Positions 8,470-16,684 are shown, counted from the first letter of the stretch. The stretch: 64,000 bases of DNA from Rhodococcus yunnanensis NBRC 103083 (GCF_001895005.1 NZ_BCXH01000004.1:248001-312000); one strand, 5' to 3'. The notes: generated by a model from the sequence alone, not told the origin. Numbers and translations: made by a program.

Positions 8470-8505
8470 CGCCGACGCCGGTGTCAACGGTTCTTCGTGG
8501 GTCTC

Positions 8506-8518
8506 GGTAACGTTTACC
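8506..8518. promoter_or_regulatory. LacI-type near-palindrome GGTAACGTTTACC
   Basis: GGTAA-cgt-TTACC has the CG-centred layout of many LacI/GalR operators. It lies between pxpA and the membrane-protein gene stop, 129 bp upstream of pxpA. No LacI-type regulator is encoded in this window, so it may be a global-regulator site or chance. Confidence 0.25.
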
Positions 8519-8554
8519 CACTGGTTACTTCGTCGATCCAGCCGGAGTGGAGGA

Positions 8555-9748
8555 TTACACGCCCGAACCGGCTGGTGTGAGCACCTCGTTCTTCTCCTCG
8601 TTCGCCGGTGCCACCGGAACTGCTTTGTCGCGTCGGGCGATGGCGAACAGGGCGGCCGCGGCCAGAACCAGCCATGCTCCGAGAATGATCAAGCCGTTGC
8701 CGAGTCCATGCCCGTCGAAGTAGATGACCGAACGCATCGACTGCATCGCACCGGATCCGATCCAGAAGCTGTGAACGGCTTCCCAGAACGGCGGTAGGAA
8801 GGACGCCGGTATCGCGCCCCCGGCGCTCGGGAAGTTGACGAAGATCGCGAACGACATCACCACGAATATCGCTGCCCGGCCCAGGAGCTTGTTGAAGAAG
8901 ATCGAGACCATGCCGACGATGATGGTGTAGGCGATTCCGACCGCGATCGTGATCAGTACAGCGGGCAATGAGGCGTTGTACAGGCCGACGAAGATGGACG
9001 AGATGCCGAAGGAGACCAACGTCAGCAGCGTGCCCATCACTCCCAGTACCTTCAGCTGGCGTCCGACAGCCATCCTCGGGGCGACCTGCGACAGCACCGT
9101 GATGGACAGATACCCACCGATGGTCGCGATGATCAGGAAGTAGAACAACGCAGTTCCGGTCGAGTCGCCCGCGGAGAGGGGAGAGAGATCGTCGATGGCC
9201 AACGGAAGCCCCGACGATGCGGCGATCCCCTGCGCAACACGTTCGACCGTCTGCGCCACGAGTGAGCCGCTGCCCGACGCCACGTGCACGGTGAGCTCCT
9301 GGCCGAGTTCGAGAACGCCCGCTGTCTTCTGCGACGCGAGCTGGTCGAGCGCTCCTGCGAGGTCAGTCGACGTCGTGACCTCGAAGGATCCTGGCGACGA
9401 CTGCTCGATACCCGCGGCGATCTGTGACGTTGCGGCGTCGGGACCGACGACGACCAGGCCGACATCGCGCGGAATCGGGTGGTGGAACGCGCTGACATAG
9501 CAGAGCGAGAACATGAGGACGAAGAACAGCGGCAGGATCATTGCCTGCGCGACTACCCGTATCGGGGTGTCCCCGGCGCCGGCACCAGCGTGCGCTGCTT
9601 CCGACGAAGGTGCGGGCTCCCGGGTCTCGGCGTCGTCTGCGGGCGCTGCGGCGATGGCGCCGGCGTTCTGCTGGCTGGTGTCGTGTTTGCCGGCGTCGTG
9701 ATTGCTGTCGCGGGACGAATCCTGCCCAGTGTTGTGTTCGTGTGCCAC
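8555..9748 (-). CDS. DUF3533-like / ABC-2-type membrane protein
   Basis: A 397-residue membrane protein. About 55 residues of charged, low-complexity N-terminus come first (rich in D, H, A, Q). One transmembrane helix follows (ILPLFFVLMFSLCYVSAFH), then a ~120-residue extracytoplasmic domain (PRDVGLVVVGPD...), then about five helices. This layout matches YhgE/Pip- and DUF3533-type proteins related to ABC-2 permeases, often linked to drug resistance or export. The start is GTG at 9748, with AGGAAGG nine bases upstream; a frame extending to 9907 would read through two operators. It is divergent from a TetR gene that very probably represses it. Confidence 0.7.
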   Translation of the reverse strand: MAHEHNTGQDSSRDSNHDAGKHDTSQQNAGAIAAAPADDAETREPAPSSEAAHAGAGAGDTPIRVVAQAMILPLFFVLMFSLCYVSAFHHPIPRDVGLVVVGPDAATSQIAAGIEQSSPGSFEVTTSTDLAGALDQLASQKTAGVLELGQELTVHVASGSGSLVAQTVERVAQGIAASSGLPLAIDDLSPLSAGDSTGTALFYFLIIATIGGYLSITVLSQVAPRMAVGRQLKVLGVMGTLLTLVSFGISSIFVGLYNASLPAVLITIAVGIAYTIIVGMVSIFFNKLLGRAAIFVVMSFAIFVNFPSAGGAIPASFLPPFWEAVHSFWIGSGAMQSMRSVIYFDGHGLGNGLIILGAWLVLAAAALFAIARRDKAVPVAPANEEKNEVLTPAGSGV

Positions 9749-9803
9749 GATCGCAAGCCTTCCTGTCGCGAGTAATTTGATGCTTGCTAAATACAGGAAT
9801 GTA

Positions 9804-9818
9804 GTCAACGCTGTTGAC
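9804..9818. promoter_or_regulatory. TetR-type operator 1, GTCAACGCTGTTGAC
   Basis: A perfect 6+6 inverted repeat with a 3-base spacer, 56 bp upstream of the DUF3533-like gene. It pairs with a second copy 24 bp away (centre to centre) and lies between divergent genes. Confidence 0.75.
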
Positions 9819-9827
9819 GACCATTGT

Positions 9828-9842
9828 GTCAACAGTGTTGAC
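9828..9842. promoter_or_regulatory. TetR-type operator 2, GTCAACAGTGTTGAC
   Basis: Same arms as operator 1 with a different spacer. The two sites sit 68-82 bp upstream of the TetR start and probably control both divergent genes. Confidence 0.75.
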
Positions 9843-9909
9843 GTCCGATGCGTCACAGTCCGAAAAGGAAGGTTCGAGAGATTTGTCCGAGCTAGGAGGA
9901 TCGTCATCC

Positions 9910-10467
9910 ATGCGCGTGAGCACGCAGGAACGTAAAGCGGAGGTCCTCCGGGTGGCGGCCGAACTGTTCAGTGAACAGGGCTTCGCAGCAACCGGTGTCC
10001 GAGAGATCGCAGCTGCGGCATCGGTGGATCCGGCACTGGTGATTCGCTACTTCGGATCGAAGGAGAGTTTGTTCCTGAAGGCGATGACGTTGCCGCCGAT
10101 GGTTCTGGAGACGCTCAGTGGTGACGTCGACGGGCTCGGTGAGCGCCTGGTCGATCTCATGGTCACCTACATGCGAGACGAGCCGGGAACACGCAGACGT
10201 GGCGTGTTCGCTGCTCTGATTCGGGCCTCGGATCGGCCGAGAGTCAAGGAATACTTCCGCGAAACACTCGAGGAACTGGTCGTGGCACGACTCGTTCCAC
10301 AGCTCGCCGGCGGAGATGCTCAGCTGCGGGCGCGGTTGGTGGCCGCTCAGCTCAACGGGCTGCTGACTGCTCTGTTTCTCATCGAGGACGAGGTACTGCT
10401 CGAGGCGCCGACTGCATCGATCGTCGCGATCTACGGCCGATCGATGCAGTCGCTGATCGACGGATGA
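9910..10467 (+). CDS. TetR/AcrR family transcriptional regulator
   Basis: A 185-residue TetR repressor. Helix-turn-helix residues run from about 8 to 52 (ERKAEVLRVAAELFSEQGF...VDPALVIRYFGSKESLF), followed by a TetR C-terminal domain of the type seen with FxxRASD segments. The ATG at 9910 is preceded by AGGAGG ten bases upstream; an in-frame start at 9814 would lie on the operator. It is divergent from the DUF3533-like membrane gene, with two matching palindromes between them. Autoregulation and control of the exporter-like gene are the natural reading. Confidence 0.88.
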   Translation: MRVSTQERKAEVLRVAAELFSEQGFAATGVREIAAAASVDPALVIRYFGSKESLFLKAMTLPPMVLETLSGDVDGLGERLVDLMVTYMRDEPGTRRRGVFAALIRASDRPRVKEYFRETLEELVVARLVPQLAGGDAQLRARLVAAQLNGLLTALFLIEDEVLLEAPTASIVAIYGRSMQSLIDG

Positions 10468-10491
10468 CGTCGGGGCGCCGCGAGTGTGGGT

Positions 10492-11589
10492 TCAGCTCGT
10501 GGGAAGCAGCAGAACCGGCTTGACTGCGATTCCGGACTTGGAATCGGCTTCGGCGACATCGATCTGGTCGAAGGGGTAGGTCTTCACCAGACGATCGAAC
10601 GGGAAGCGGCCGTCGCGCCACAGAGTGATCAGGTACGGAACGAAGGTCTTGGGATCGGCGTCCCCTTCGAACACGTACGTCACCCGTCTACCGCTCAGCT
10701 GCGTCGGGTGCACGGTGACCTGATCGATGCTGGCGCCGACGAGTATCAGCCCGCCGCCGTAGGCGAGGGTGGTGACAGCGAGGTTCATGACGCTTGCGAC
10801 GCCCGTCGTGTCGAGCGCATGGTCCATGCCGATCCCGCCCGCGACGATGGCCTCGCGGAGATCGTCCTGCGCGGCAGAGACCACACGGGTCGCACCGAGT
10901 TCGCGCGCGAGGTCCAGCCTGCTCTCGTGCAGGTCGACGGCGACGATATCGGTAGCGCCTGCGACCTTGGCAGCCATGACCGCGGCCAGACCGACAGCGC
11001 CTGCACCGAACACGACAATCGATTGCCCGGGTTTGACATCCATGACATTGAGTACTGCTCCTGCGCCCGTCATGATGCCGCAGCCCAGTGGTCCGAGAGT
11101 CTCGAGAGGCAGGTCGGAGTCCACGACGACGACACCGCGTTCGCCGACGATGGCGTGGTGAGCGAACGACGACTGGCCGAACCATCGATTCGCCACAGGC
11201 GCGCCTTGCGCGTCGTTGGCCGATGTGGTGCCGTCGGGCTTCTTGGCGCTCATGTTCAAACCGAGGAAGTCGACGCAGTACGCAGGATGCGCGGTCACAC
11301 ACTGCGGACACACACCGCACGATGCGAACGTCAGTACCACCGAATCACCCACGCGCACACCGTCGACCTCGGATCCGATCCCCTCGACGATTCCCGACCC
11401 CTCGTGTCCGAGAATCGCCGGGAGCACCCACTGAGCCAACCCGCGGGGCATCATGTCGGTGTGGCAGAAGCCTGCGCCGACGATTCGGACCAGGACTTCC
11501 TTCGGCCCGAGGTCGGCGAGTTCGACGGGTTCGATCGAGAATTTGCCCTCGGGCTCGCGCAGTATCGCCGCCGTTGTCGTGGTGGTCAC
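10492..11589 (-). CDS. Zinc-dependent alcohol dehydrogenase, aryl-alcohol type
   Basis: A 365-residue medium-chain dehydrogenase. Catalytic zinc ligands are visible in GAGFCHTDM and GHEGSGIVEGIG, and the structural zinc cysteines in CGVCPQCVTAHPAYC (spacing 2,2,7). The Rossmann motif is GAGAVGLAAV, followed by an acidic residue in AVDLHESRL, which suggests NAD. The layout resembles benzyl/aryl alcohol dehydrogenases. The start ATG overlaps the aldehyde dehydrogenase stop by four bases (ATGA), so alcohol and aldehyde oxidation are translationally coupled. It is the distal gene of the MpaB-ALDH-ADH run on the minus strand. Confidence 0.9.
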   Translation of the reverse strand: MTTTTTAAILREPEGKFSIEPVELADLGPKEVLVRIVGAGFCHTDMMPRGLAQWVLPAILGHEGSGIVEGIGSEVDGVRVGDSVVLTFASCGVCPQCVTAHPAYCVDFLGLNMSAKKPDGTTSANDAQGAPVANRWFGQSSFAHHAIVGERGVVVVDSDLPLETLGPLGCGIMTGAGAVLNVMDVKPGQSIVVFGAGAVGLAAVMAAKVAGATDIVAVDLHESRLDLARELGATRVVSAAQDDLREAIVAGGIGMDHALDTTGVASVMNLAVTTLAYGGGLILVGASIDQVTVHPTQLSGRRVTYVFEGDADPKTFVPYLITLWRDGRFPFDRLVKTYPFDQIDVAEADSKSGIAVKPVLLLPTS

Positions 11590-13019
11590 GAGTTCGAGCC
11601 GTCCTTCTTCGGGGCGCGTCCGCGCAGGAGACGTTCCTTGCGGGCCGTGAACGGCGGCTGACCCAGCACCATGAGCCTGGACCGCCCCTTCTTCACCAGA
11701 ACGGCTCGTTCGTGGCTGAAGGTTCGAATACCGTGCTCGCCGTGATAGGCGCCCATTCCGCTGCCGCCGACTCCGCCGAAGGGAAGGGATGACACGCCCA
11801 GCTGCAGCATCGGGGCATTGATGCCGACGCCACCGGACGAGGTGCGCTCGACGAACGCCTCCTGCACGTCCCGCGACTTGGCGAAAATGTAGAGGGCGAG
11901 CGGCTTGTCGCGATCGTTGATGATGCGGATGGCCTCGTCATGGCCGCTGACGGTGATGATCGGCAGGATGGGCCCGAATATCTCGTCCTGCATGACGGGG
12001 TCGGACAGGCTCGCATCGGCGAGCACGGTCGGGGCCAGGTATCGATCGTCACGATCGAACTGACCACCGATAGCGGCGGTACCCGACTGCGGCAACAGCG
12101 CAGTGAGGCGATCGAGGTGCCGGGTGTTCACCACACGTCCGAAGTCGCGGGAGACCTTCGGATCGGCTCCGTACAGAGCCTCGATCTCGCGGCGAAGTGC
12201 CTCGACGAGCCGAGGTGCCACGTCTGCGGTCGTGAGCACGTAGTCCGGTGCGACACAGGTCTGTCCGGCGTTGAGGAACTTGCCCCACGCGAGCCAGTGC
12301 GCGGTAGCGTCGACGTCAGCGGAGCTGTCGACCCAGACCGGTGACTTGCCGCCCAGTTCGAGCGTGACGGGTGTCAGGTGCTTGCTCGCTGCGGCCATGA
12401 CGATCCGTCCGACCGCACCGTTTCCGGTGTAGAAGATGTGATCCCATGGCAATTCGAGCAGTTCGGTGGTCTCCTCGACCGCGCCGGTGACGACGCGAAT
12501 CGCACGGTTGTCGAGGTATTTCGGCACGAGCTCTTCGGCCAGGGCGGCAGTTGCCGGTGCCACCTCGCTCGGCTTCATCACCACAGCATTGCCCGCGGCG
12601 ATGGCCGCGACGACAGGCATGAAGAGAAGGTGGACGGGATAGTTCCACGGTGCAATGACCAGCACTGTTCCCAGCGGCTCCCGGACGATCTGCCCCGACC
12701 CGGGCTTCAACGCGAACGGCACCTTGACCGATCGCGGTCGCGTCCAGCGTGAGAGATGCTTGATCGTCTCGGCGATTTCGGTTCGCACCGAGCGTATTTC
12801 GGTGAGGAACGCCTCCAGCAGCGGCTTGCCGAGGTCGGCGTGCACGGCCTGCTCGATCGCCGGTCCGTTCTCGGCGAGTAGGCGGTCCAGCGCATGTAGC
12901 TGTTCGCGCCGCCACTCCAACGGCCGAGTCACACCAGCCGAGAATGCTTCGCGCACCGCCTGGGCGTGTTGCGTGGGACTGATCCGCTCCTGTTGAGCTT
13001 TGGCGCTGTCGATCGACAT
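11586..13019 (-). CDS. Aldehyde dehydrogenase family protein (coniferyl-aldehyde-dehydrogenase-like)
   Basis: A 477-residue NAD(P)-dependent aldehyde dehydrogenase. Motifs include IAPWNYP, KPSEVAPAT, FYTGNGAVGRIV, the general-base ELGGKSP, the nucleophile cysteine in NAGQTCVAPDYVL, and EIFGPILP. The short, class-3-like length with a basic C-terminal tail (KKGRSRL...RLLRGRAPKK) resembles membrane-associated fatty or coniferyl aldehyde dehydrogenases. It overlaps the alcohol dehydrogenase by four bases and follows an MpaB-type oxygenase gene after a 106-bp gap containing a tandem repeat. A role in oxidising an aldehyde formed by the neighbouring oxygenases is inferred. Confidence 0.9.
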   Translation of the reverse strand: MSIDSAKAQQERISPTQHAQAVREAFSAGVTRPLEWRREQLHALDRLLAENGPAIEQAVHADLGKPLLEAFLTEIRSVRTEIAETIKHLSRWTRPRSVKVPFALKPGSGQIVREPLGTVLVIAPWNYPVHLLFMPVVAAIAAGNAVVMKPSEVAPATAALAEELVPKYLDNRAIRVVTGAVEETTELLELPWDHIFYTGNGAVGRIVMAAASKHLTPVTLELGGKSPVWVDSSADVDATAHWLAWGKFLNAGQTCVAPDYVLTTADVAPRLVEALRREIEALYGADPKVSRDFGRVVNTRHLDRLTALLPQSGTAAIGGQFDRDDRYLAPTVLADASLSDPVMQDEIFGPILPIITVSGHDEAIRIINDRDKPLALYIFAKSRDVQEAFVERTSSGGVGINAPMLQLGVSSLPFGGVGGSGMGAYHGEHGIRTFSHERAVLVKKGRSRLMVLGQPPFTARKERLLRGRAPKKDGSNS

Positions 13020-13042
13020 CTTTCTCCTTCGAATTCTGATCC

Positions 13043-13083
13043 GGGCGGTGTGAGATGTGGGCGGTGTGAGTGCGGGCGGTGAT
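13043..13083. repeat. Three-copy tandem repeat GGGCGGTGTGAG
   Basis: Units start at 13043, 13059 and 13074; the third is partial. The array lies just upstream of the aldehyde dehydrogenase start, in the gap after the first MpaB gene. Confidence 0.7.
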
Positions 13084-13125
13084 CTGTGGCTCGTTGCGGC
13101 CCGGGAGACCGAACGCTGAACGCGG

Positions 13126-14235
13126 CTAGCGGCGTGCCCTGGCCTTCTCTTTCAATGCCTTCTTGTGCAACTTTCGTGCCGAGGTGATCAGGTCGACCCC
13201 GTCGGGTCCCCACATCAATCTCATGAAGTAGCGCTCGACGGGTCCGCGCTGGAGAATCCAGGCGAGCGGAAGAATTCGCGTACGTGCGCGCCGCGCCGCC
13301 TCGATCTGCTCCGGGGTCTTGTTCAACTCCACCTGTGCCTTGGCGGGCAAAGCGCCGGTGACGGCAACCCCGAGTTTTCCGTAGAGAAACATGAGCGGCT
13401 TACGCGGCAGCTTGTGCGAGGGAATGGTGTTGCCTGCGATGGCTTTCCCATTGACTTTTCGATAGTCCTCGCCCGTCTCCGGGTGGATGGCGATGGTGTC
13501 GCTGTGGGTGAAGAGGTCTTCGTATTTGGTGTACAGCGCGGACAGTTCCGCCATCGTCTTCGGGATCTCGTTCTCGTCCGCGCCGTGCAGCCGGCAGTAC
13601 GCGGCCGTCTCGGCCATGAACTGATCGCGCGTCTCAGGAGGAAGCCGTTTCGGCAGACGGAAGCCGCGGAAAGCGAATGCCTCGTACACCCTCAGCATCG
13701 GGTGCATCTCCGTCAGGGCAGCCCACAGGGATTCGCGTGGTCCCGCGGCCGCGTAGCCTCCGAGCTCGGGATGGCCCACGTCGATGATGTCACCGGCGAC
13801 CTTCGTGTGGATCTTGTGCAAGTGCTTGGCCATGCGCTCGGCTGTGGCGGTGTCGCCGAGCCATAGCGGTAGGTGCATCCCCGCTCCGCGTGATGCTCGC
13901 TCGAACGCGTCGAAGATCGTGAGCGTGCCTGCGCGACCCTTGCGGCTGATCGGCTCCCAGTCCCGCACACCCGCGACGATCGGCTTGTAGATGTCTTGCA
14001 TCTGAGCCTGACCTGCATGGTGAAATGTGATGATGGCTGGGTGCAGCAGGACATCCCACACGACGCTGCCGGGTCCGAAAATCCCGTAATCAGGAGTTCC
14101 GTCCTCCTTGAGTGACCCGCCCGCAGGAACCGGTTGCCCGAAGCGCCGCCAGCGCCGCTCGGTGCCGAGCAGATGCTCCTTGGTGACCTCTTCGCCCGGA
14201 CGCGGGTCTCGCAGTGTTTGTGGGGCTGCGCACAT
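13126..14235 (-). CDS. MpaB/DUF2236 family oxygenase, paralogue 1
   Basis: A 369-residue protein of the oxygenase-MpaB/DUF2236 family, which includes rubber oxygenase Lcp and fungal MpaB. Members are heme-type oxygenases that cleave or oxidise unsaturated chains. Landmarks are RWRRFGQPVPAGGSL near the N-terminus, FGPGSVVWDVLLHPA, the conserved LTEMHPMLRVYEAFAFRG, and the C-terminal RYFMRLMWGPDGV. No signal peptide is visible. It is a close paralogue of the gene at 15142-16299 and has the same operator at nearly the same distance (22 bp) upstream. Neighbouring alcohol and aldehyde dehydrogenases suggest a shared oxidation pathway. The substrate is unknown. Confidence 0.8.
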   Translation of the reverse strand: MCAAPQTLRDPRPGEEVTKEHLLGTERRWRRFGQPVPAGGSLKEDGTPDYGIFGPGSVVWDVLLHPAIITFHHAGQAQMQDIYKPIVAGVRDWEPISRKGRAGTLTIFDAFERASRGAGMHLPLWLGDTATAERMAKHLHKIHTKVAGDIIDVGHPELGGYAAAGPRESLWAALTEMHPMLRVYEAFAFRGFRLPKRLPPETRDQFMAETAAYCRLHGADENEIPKTMAELSALYTKYEDLFTHSDTIAIHPETGEDYRKVNGKAIAGNTIPSHKLPRKPLMFLYGKLGVAVTGALPAKAQVELNKTPEQIEAARRARTRILPLAWILQRGPVERYFMRLMWGPDGVDLITSARKLHKKALKEKARARR

Positions 14236-14256
14236 CGCTTACTCCCTAGTTGAATC

Positions 14257-14274
14257 AATTCCCGACCGGGAATT
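14257..14274. promoter_or_regulatory. Operator AATTCCCGACCGGGAATT
   Basis: An 18-bp palindrome with only the two central bases unpaired. It lies 22 bp upstream of MpaB paralogue 1 and 78 bp upstream of the divergent TetR. A copy matching at 16 of 18 positions precedes MpaB paralogue 2. Confidence 0.8.
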
Positions 14275-14351
14275 ATTATGATGTGACGTTAAGCTCACCG
14301 AAGGTGAATCGTCAAGCCCGCACCGGTAGCCGGTGCGGAGAAGGGCTACAC

Positions 14352-15056
14352 ATGCCGTCAGTCGAACCGCGCATCCCATCCGCAGCACCACGAACACGCG
14401 GACGACGCGCAGGGATCGACCTCGACCTGATCATCGAGGCCGCGCGTTCGTTGAGCCCCGCTGATCTGACGATGCAAGCAGTGGCCGATCGACTCGGGGT
14501 GGACCGAAAATCGGTCAACCATCACGTCACCGATCGAGACACACTGCTGGCGTTGGTCGCTCGGGAAGCGTTCCTCGAACATTTCGTCACCGTCCGTATC
14601 GACGCCGATGCCACGTGGCAATCGGCGTGCCGAACCTATGCCGCAGGTCTGGTGGAGAGCATCGTCGCTGCCGGACCGCTCGCCGGTCGGCTTCGCCTGG
14701 ACGAGTCACGCGCGGCGACCTACATCGAGTCGTCGGAGGCCGTCGTCTCCAAGCTCCTCGGGGCAGGCCTGGACGACGAGGCAGCGCTCAGGCATCTGGT
14801 CCTGCTGACCAACATCTGCATGGCCTACGCGAGGGATGTGCATTTCGCGGCGGTCCGTGCCGAGAGTCGCCGAAGCGTGCTGGTGCGTACTGCCATCGCC
14901 GAGAGCGACTCCGCTCGATTTCCGAACCTCGCACGGATGACGTCGGCCGGCATCGATACCTATGATTCGAGCCAGCTCCAGCTCGGCATAGAGATGTTCA
15001 TCCGCGGGCTCGAATCCACACTCGACAACGCCGAACTCGACGACGCCGAAGCGTAA
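14352..15056 (+). CDS. TetR family regulator of the MpaB paralogues (predicted)
   Basis: A 234-residue TetR-type regulator. The helix-turn-helix spans about residues 20-70 (LDLIIEAARSLSPADLTMQAVADRLGVDRKSVNHHV). The C-terminal domain resembles the tetracycline-repressor-like group (TetR_C). The ATG at 14352 follows AGAAGGG; an in-frame upstream start at 14250 would place the operator inside the gene. It lies between the two MpaB paralogues: divergent from the first, convergent with the second. The two near-identical palindromes upstream of both paralogues make it the obvious candidate regulator, which is an inference from position. Confidence 0.85.
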   Translation: MPSVEPRIPSAAPRTRGRRAGIDLDLIIEAARSLSPADLTMQAVADRLGVDRKSVNHHVTDRDTLLALVAREAFLEHFVTVRIDADATWQSACRTYAAGLVESIVAAGPLAGRLRLDESRAATYIESSEAVVSKLLGAGLDDEAALRHLVLLTNICMAYARDVHFAAVRAESRRSVLVRTAIAESDSARFPNLARMTSAGIDTYDSSQLQLGIEMFIRGLESTLDNAELDDAEA

Positions 15057-15059
15057 CTG

Positions 15060-15117
15060 CAGCAACACCGGAACTGCTTCGCGGACATGACCCGCGGAGC
15101 AGTTCCGGTGTCTGCTG
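15060..15117. terminator. Long hairpin terminator between convergent genes
   Basis: ACACCGGAACTGCT (15065-15078) pairs perfectly with AGCAGTTCCGGTGT (15098-15111). CGCGG/CCGCG pairs inside the loop end and CAGCA/TGCTG extends the base. It lies between the TetR stop and the MpaB paralogue 2 stop and should work in both directions. Confidence 0.8.
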
Positions 15118-15141
15118 TTACTCGGTGCCTACTGCTCGAAT

Positions 15142-16299
15142 TCAGGCTGCCGTAGCGGCGGAGCGATCGGCAAGTGCCTGCTTGTGCAGTGCGCGAGCGG
15201 ACTCGATCAAGTGGACCCCGTCCGGACCCCACATCAGGCGCATGAAGTAACGCTCGATGGGGGGTTGCTGCATCAGGAAAACGATGGGGAGCACGAGCTT
15301 CGACGACAGCACCGCGATCTTCTGCTTGAGTGCGCTCTGGCCGATGCTCTGACGCACTTTGCGCGACAGCAGACCCGAGGTCGGCAGTTGAAAGAGCACT
15401 GCTTGAATCATCAGTGGCCCGATTGCGCGTACCTGTGAGATGTGAAAGTTCTCGATCATCACTTTCGCCATCATCTTCTGATAGTCGTCGCCGGCGTCGG
15501 GCGAGATGTTCATCGTCTCGGTGTCGCCGAACAATTCGTCGTACTTCTCGTACAGCGCGGCGAGTTCCGCCATCGTCGTGGGAATCTCGTCGTCCACGGG
15601 AACGCCGTGAAGCCGGACGTACGCACTCGATTCGAGCATGAACTGATCCCGAGTTTCGGCGGGAAGTCGGCGTGGCAGCTTGCCGCCGCGGAAAGCGAAT
15701 GCCTCGTACACCCTCAACATCGGATGCATTTCGGTGAGCGCCGCCCACATGGCATCCCTGGGCTCGCTGGCGGCGTAACCACCGAGTTCCGGCTCGCCGA
15801 CGTCGATGACATCGCCTGCCACACGTTTGTGAATGTTGTGCAGATGCTTTGCCATCAACTTCGCGGTTGCTGTGTCCCCGAGCCACATCGGAGCATGCAT
15901 GCCCGCATTTCGCTGCAATCTTTCGAACGAGTCGAAGAAGGTCAACGTACCGGCGCGACCTTTGCGCACGATCGGATCGCGGTCACGAATTCCGGCATGA
16001 ATCGGCTTGTACTTGGTCTGCATGAACGCTTGGACGGAATTGTGGAAAACGATCGTGGCTGGATGGAGCAGGACCTCCCACACCACACTTCCGGGCCCGA
16101 ACAGACCGTAGTCCGGAGTGCCGTCCTCGTTGAGCGAGCCGCCGGCAGGCACCGGCTCGCCGAATCGCCTCCACCGGCTTTCCTTGCCGAGCAGTCGTTC
16201 CTTGGTGAGGACGACCTCGACAGGCTTCTTGGCTGCGGGTTCGTTGCCGCCCGGTTCCTTGTCGCCCGAAACTTTGTCGCCATTGGTGACAGTGGCCAC
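15142..16299 (-). CDS. MpaB/DUF2236 family oxygenase, paralogue 2
   Basis: A 385-residue paralogue of the protein at 13126-14235. It shares RWRRFG-PVPAGGSL, FGPGSVVW-VLLHPA, LTEMHPMLRVYEAFAFRG and RYFMRLMWGPDGV. It has an extra charged N-terminus (repeated GDK/GNE residues) and a more hydrophobic segment near residue 290 (IGPLMIQAVLFQLPTSGLL) that could associate with the membrane. The start is GTG at 16299 with AAAGGA six bases upstream. Operator AATTCCCGATCGGGGATT lies 24 bp upstream. Duplication followed by divergence is likely; whether the two act together or on different substrates is unknown. Confidence 0.8.
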   Translation of the reverse strand: MATVTNGDKVSGDKEPGGNEPAAKKPVEVVLTKERLLGKESRWRRFGEPVPAGGSLNEDGTPDYGLFGPGSVVWEVLLHPATIVFHNSVQAFMQTKYKPIHAGIRDRDPIVRKGRAGTLTFFDSFERLQRNAGMHAPMWLGDTATAKLMAKHLHNIHKRVAGDVIDVGEPELGGYAASEPRDAMWAALTEMHPMLRVYEAFAFRGGKLPRRLPAETRDQFMLESSAYVRLHGVPVDDEIPTTMAELAALYEKYDELFGDTETMNISPDAGDDYQKMMAKVMIENFHISQVRAIGPLMIQAVLFQLPTSGLLSRKVRQSIGQSALKQKIAVLSSKLVLPIVFLMQQPPIERYFMRLMWGPDGVHLIESARALHKQALADRSAATAA

Positions 16300-16322
16300 G
16301 GTGCATCCTTTCGATGTGCCTT

Positions 16323-16340
16323 AATTCCCGATCGGGGATT
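16323..16340. promoter_or_regulatory. Operator AATTCCCGATCGGGGATT
   Basis: A near-perfect 18-bp palindrome 24 bp upstream of MpaB paralogue 2. It differs from the site upstream of paralogue 1 at only two positions. Confidence 0.8.
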
Positions 16341-16423
16341 GCTGGGGTCGACAGTAGGCGGGCCCGTCCTCGGCCGTCAAGGAATGAAGCGATGAAAACT
16401 GCAACTCGTTTCGGGGGATCGGC

Positions 16424-16459
16424 GGTGCCGGCCGTTCGGGAGTGAGTGCGACCGGCACC
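16424..16459 (-). terminator. Hairpin downstream of the ferredoxin gene
   Basis: GGTGCCGG (16424-16431) pairs with CCGGCACC (16452-16459), with further GCGG/CCGC pairing. It lies 13 bases beyond the ferredoxin stop on the minus strand, so it probably ends the P450-ferredoxin transcript. Confidence 0.55.
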
Positions 16460-16471
16460 ACCGCGACGCAG

Positions 16472-16684
16472 CTAGTGCGTGCGCGGTTCGTCGTCGACGA
16501 CAGTGATGGCCGCGGTCGGGCACATGCTCGCCGCCTCGCGGGTCGAAACGTGCTGTGAGTCGACGGGTTCGGATTCCAGCACGACGACGATGCCGTCCTC
16601 GTCTCGTTGGTCGAACACGTCCGGTGCGACCATGACGCACTGTCCCGCGCCGCAGCATTTGTGTTCGTCGGCGATGACTTTCAT
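16472..16684 (-). CDS. [3Fe-4S] ferredoxin, P450 partner
   Basis: A 70-residue ferredoxin. Cysteines C10/C11, C16 and C55 (followed by Pro) are present. The middle ligand position of a [4Fe-4S] CxxCxxC motif is alanine (A13), which fits a single [3Fe-4S] cluster as in ferredoxins that serve bacterial class I P450s. The sequence VAPDVFDQRDEDGIV is characteristic of that group. It lies 85 bp downstream of a P450 gene on the same strand and should hand electrons to it. No reductase is adjacent; the reductase must be encoded elsewhere, possibly 20807-21913 or another locus. Confidence 0.92.
   Translation of the reverse strand: MKVIADEHKCCGAGQCVMVAPDVFDQRDEDGIVVVLESEPVDSQHVSTREAASMCPTAAITVVDDEPRTH

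Noticed and set aside
7535..8797. A 420-residue plus-strand frame over pxpA
   Set aside because: It is antisense to a conserved LamB/YcsF protein and has no recognisable fold.
9749..9907. Longer N-terminus of the DUF3533-like protein
   Set aside because: It reads through both TetR operators; GTG at 9748 has a far better ribosome-binding site.
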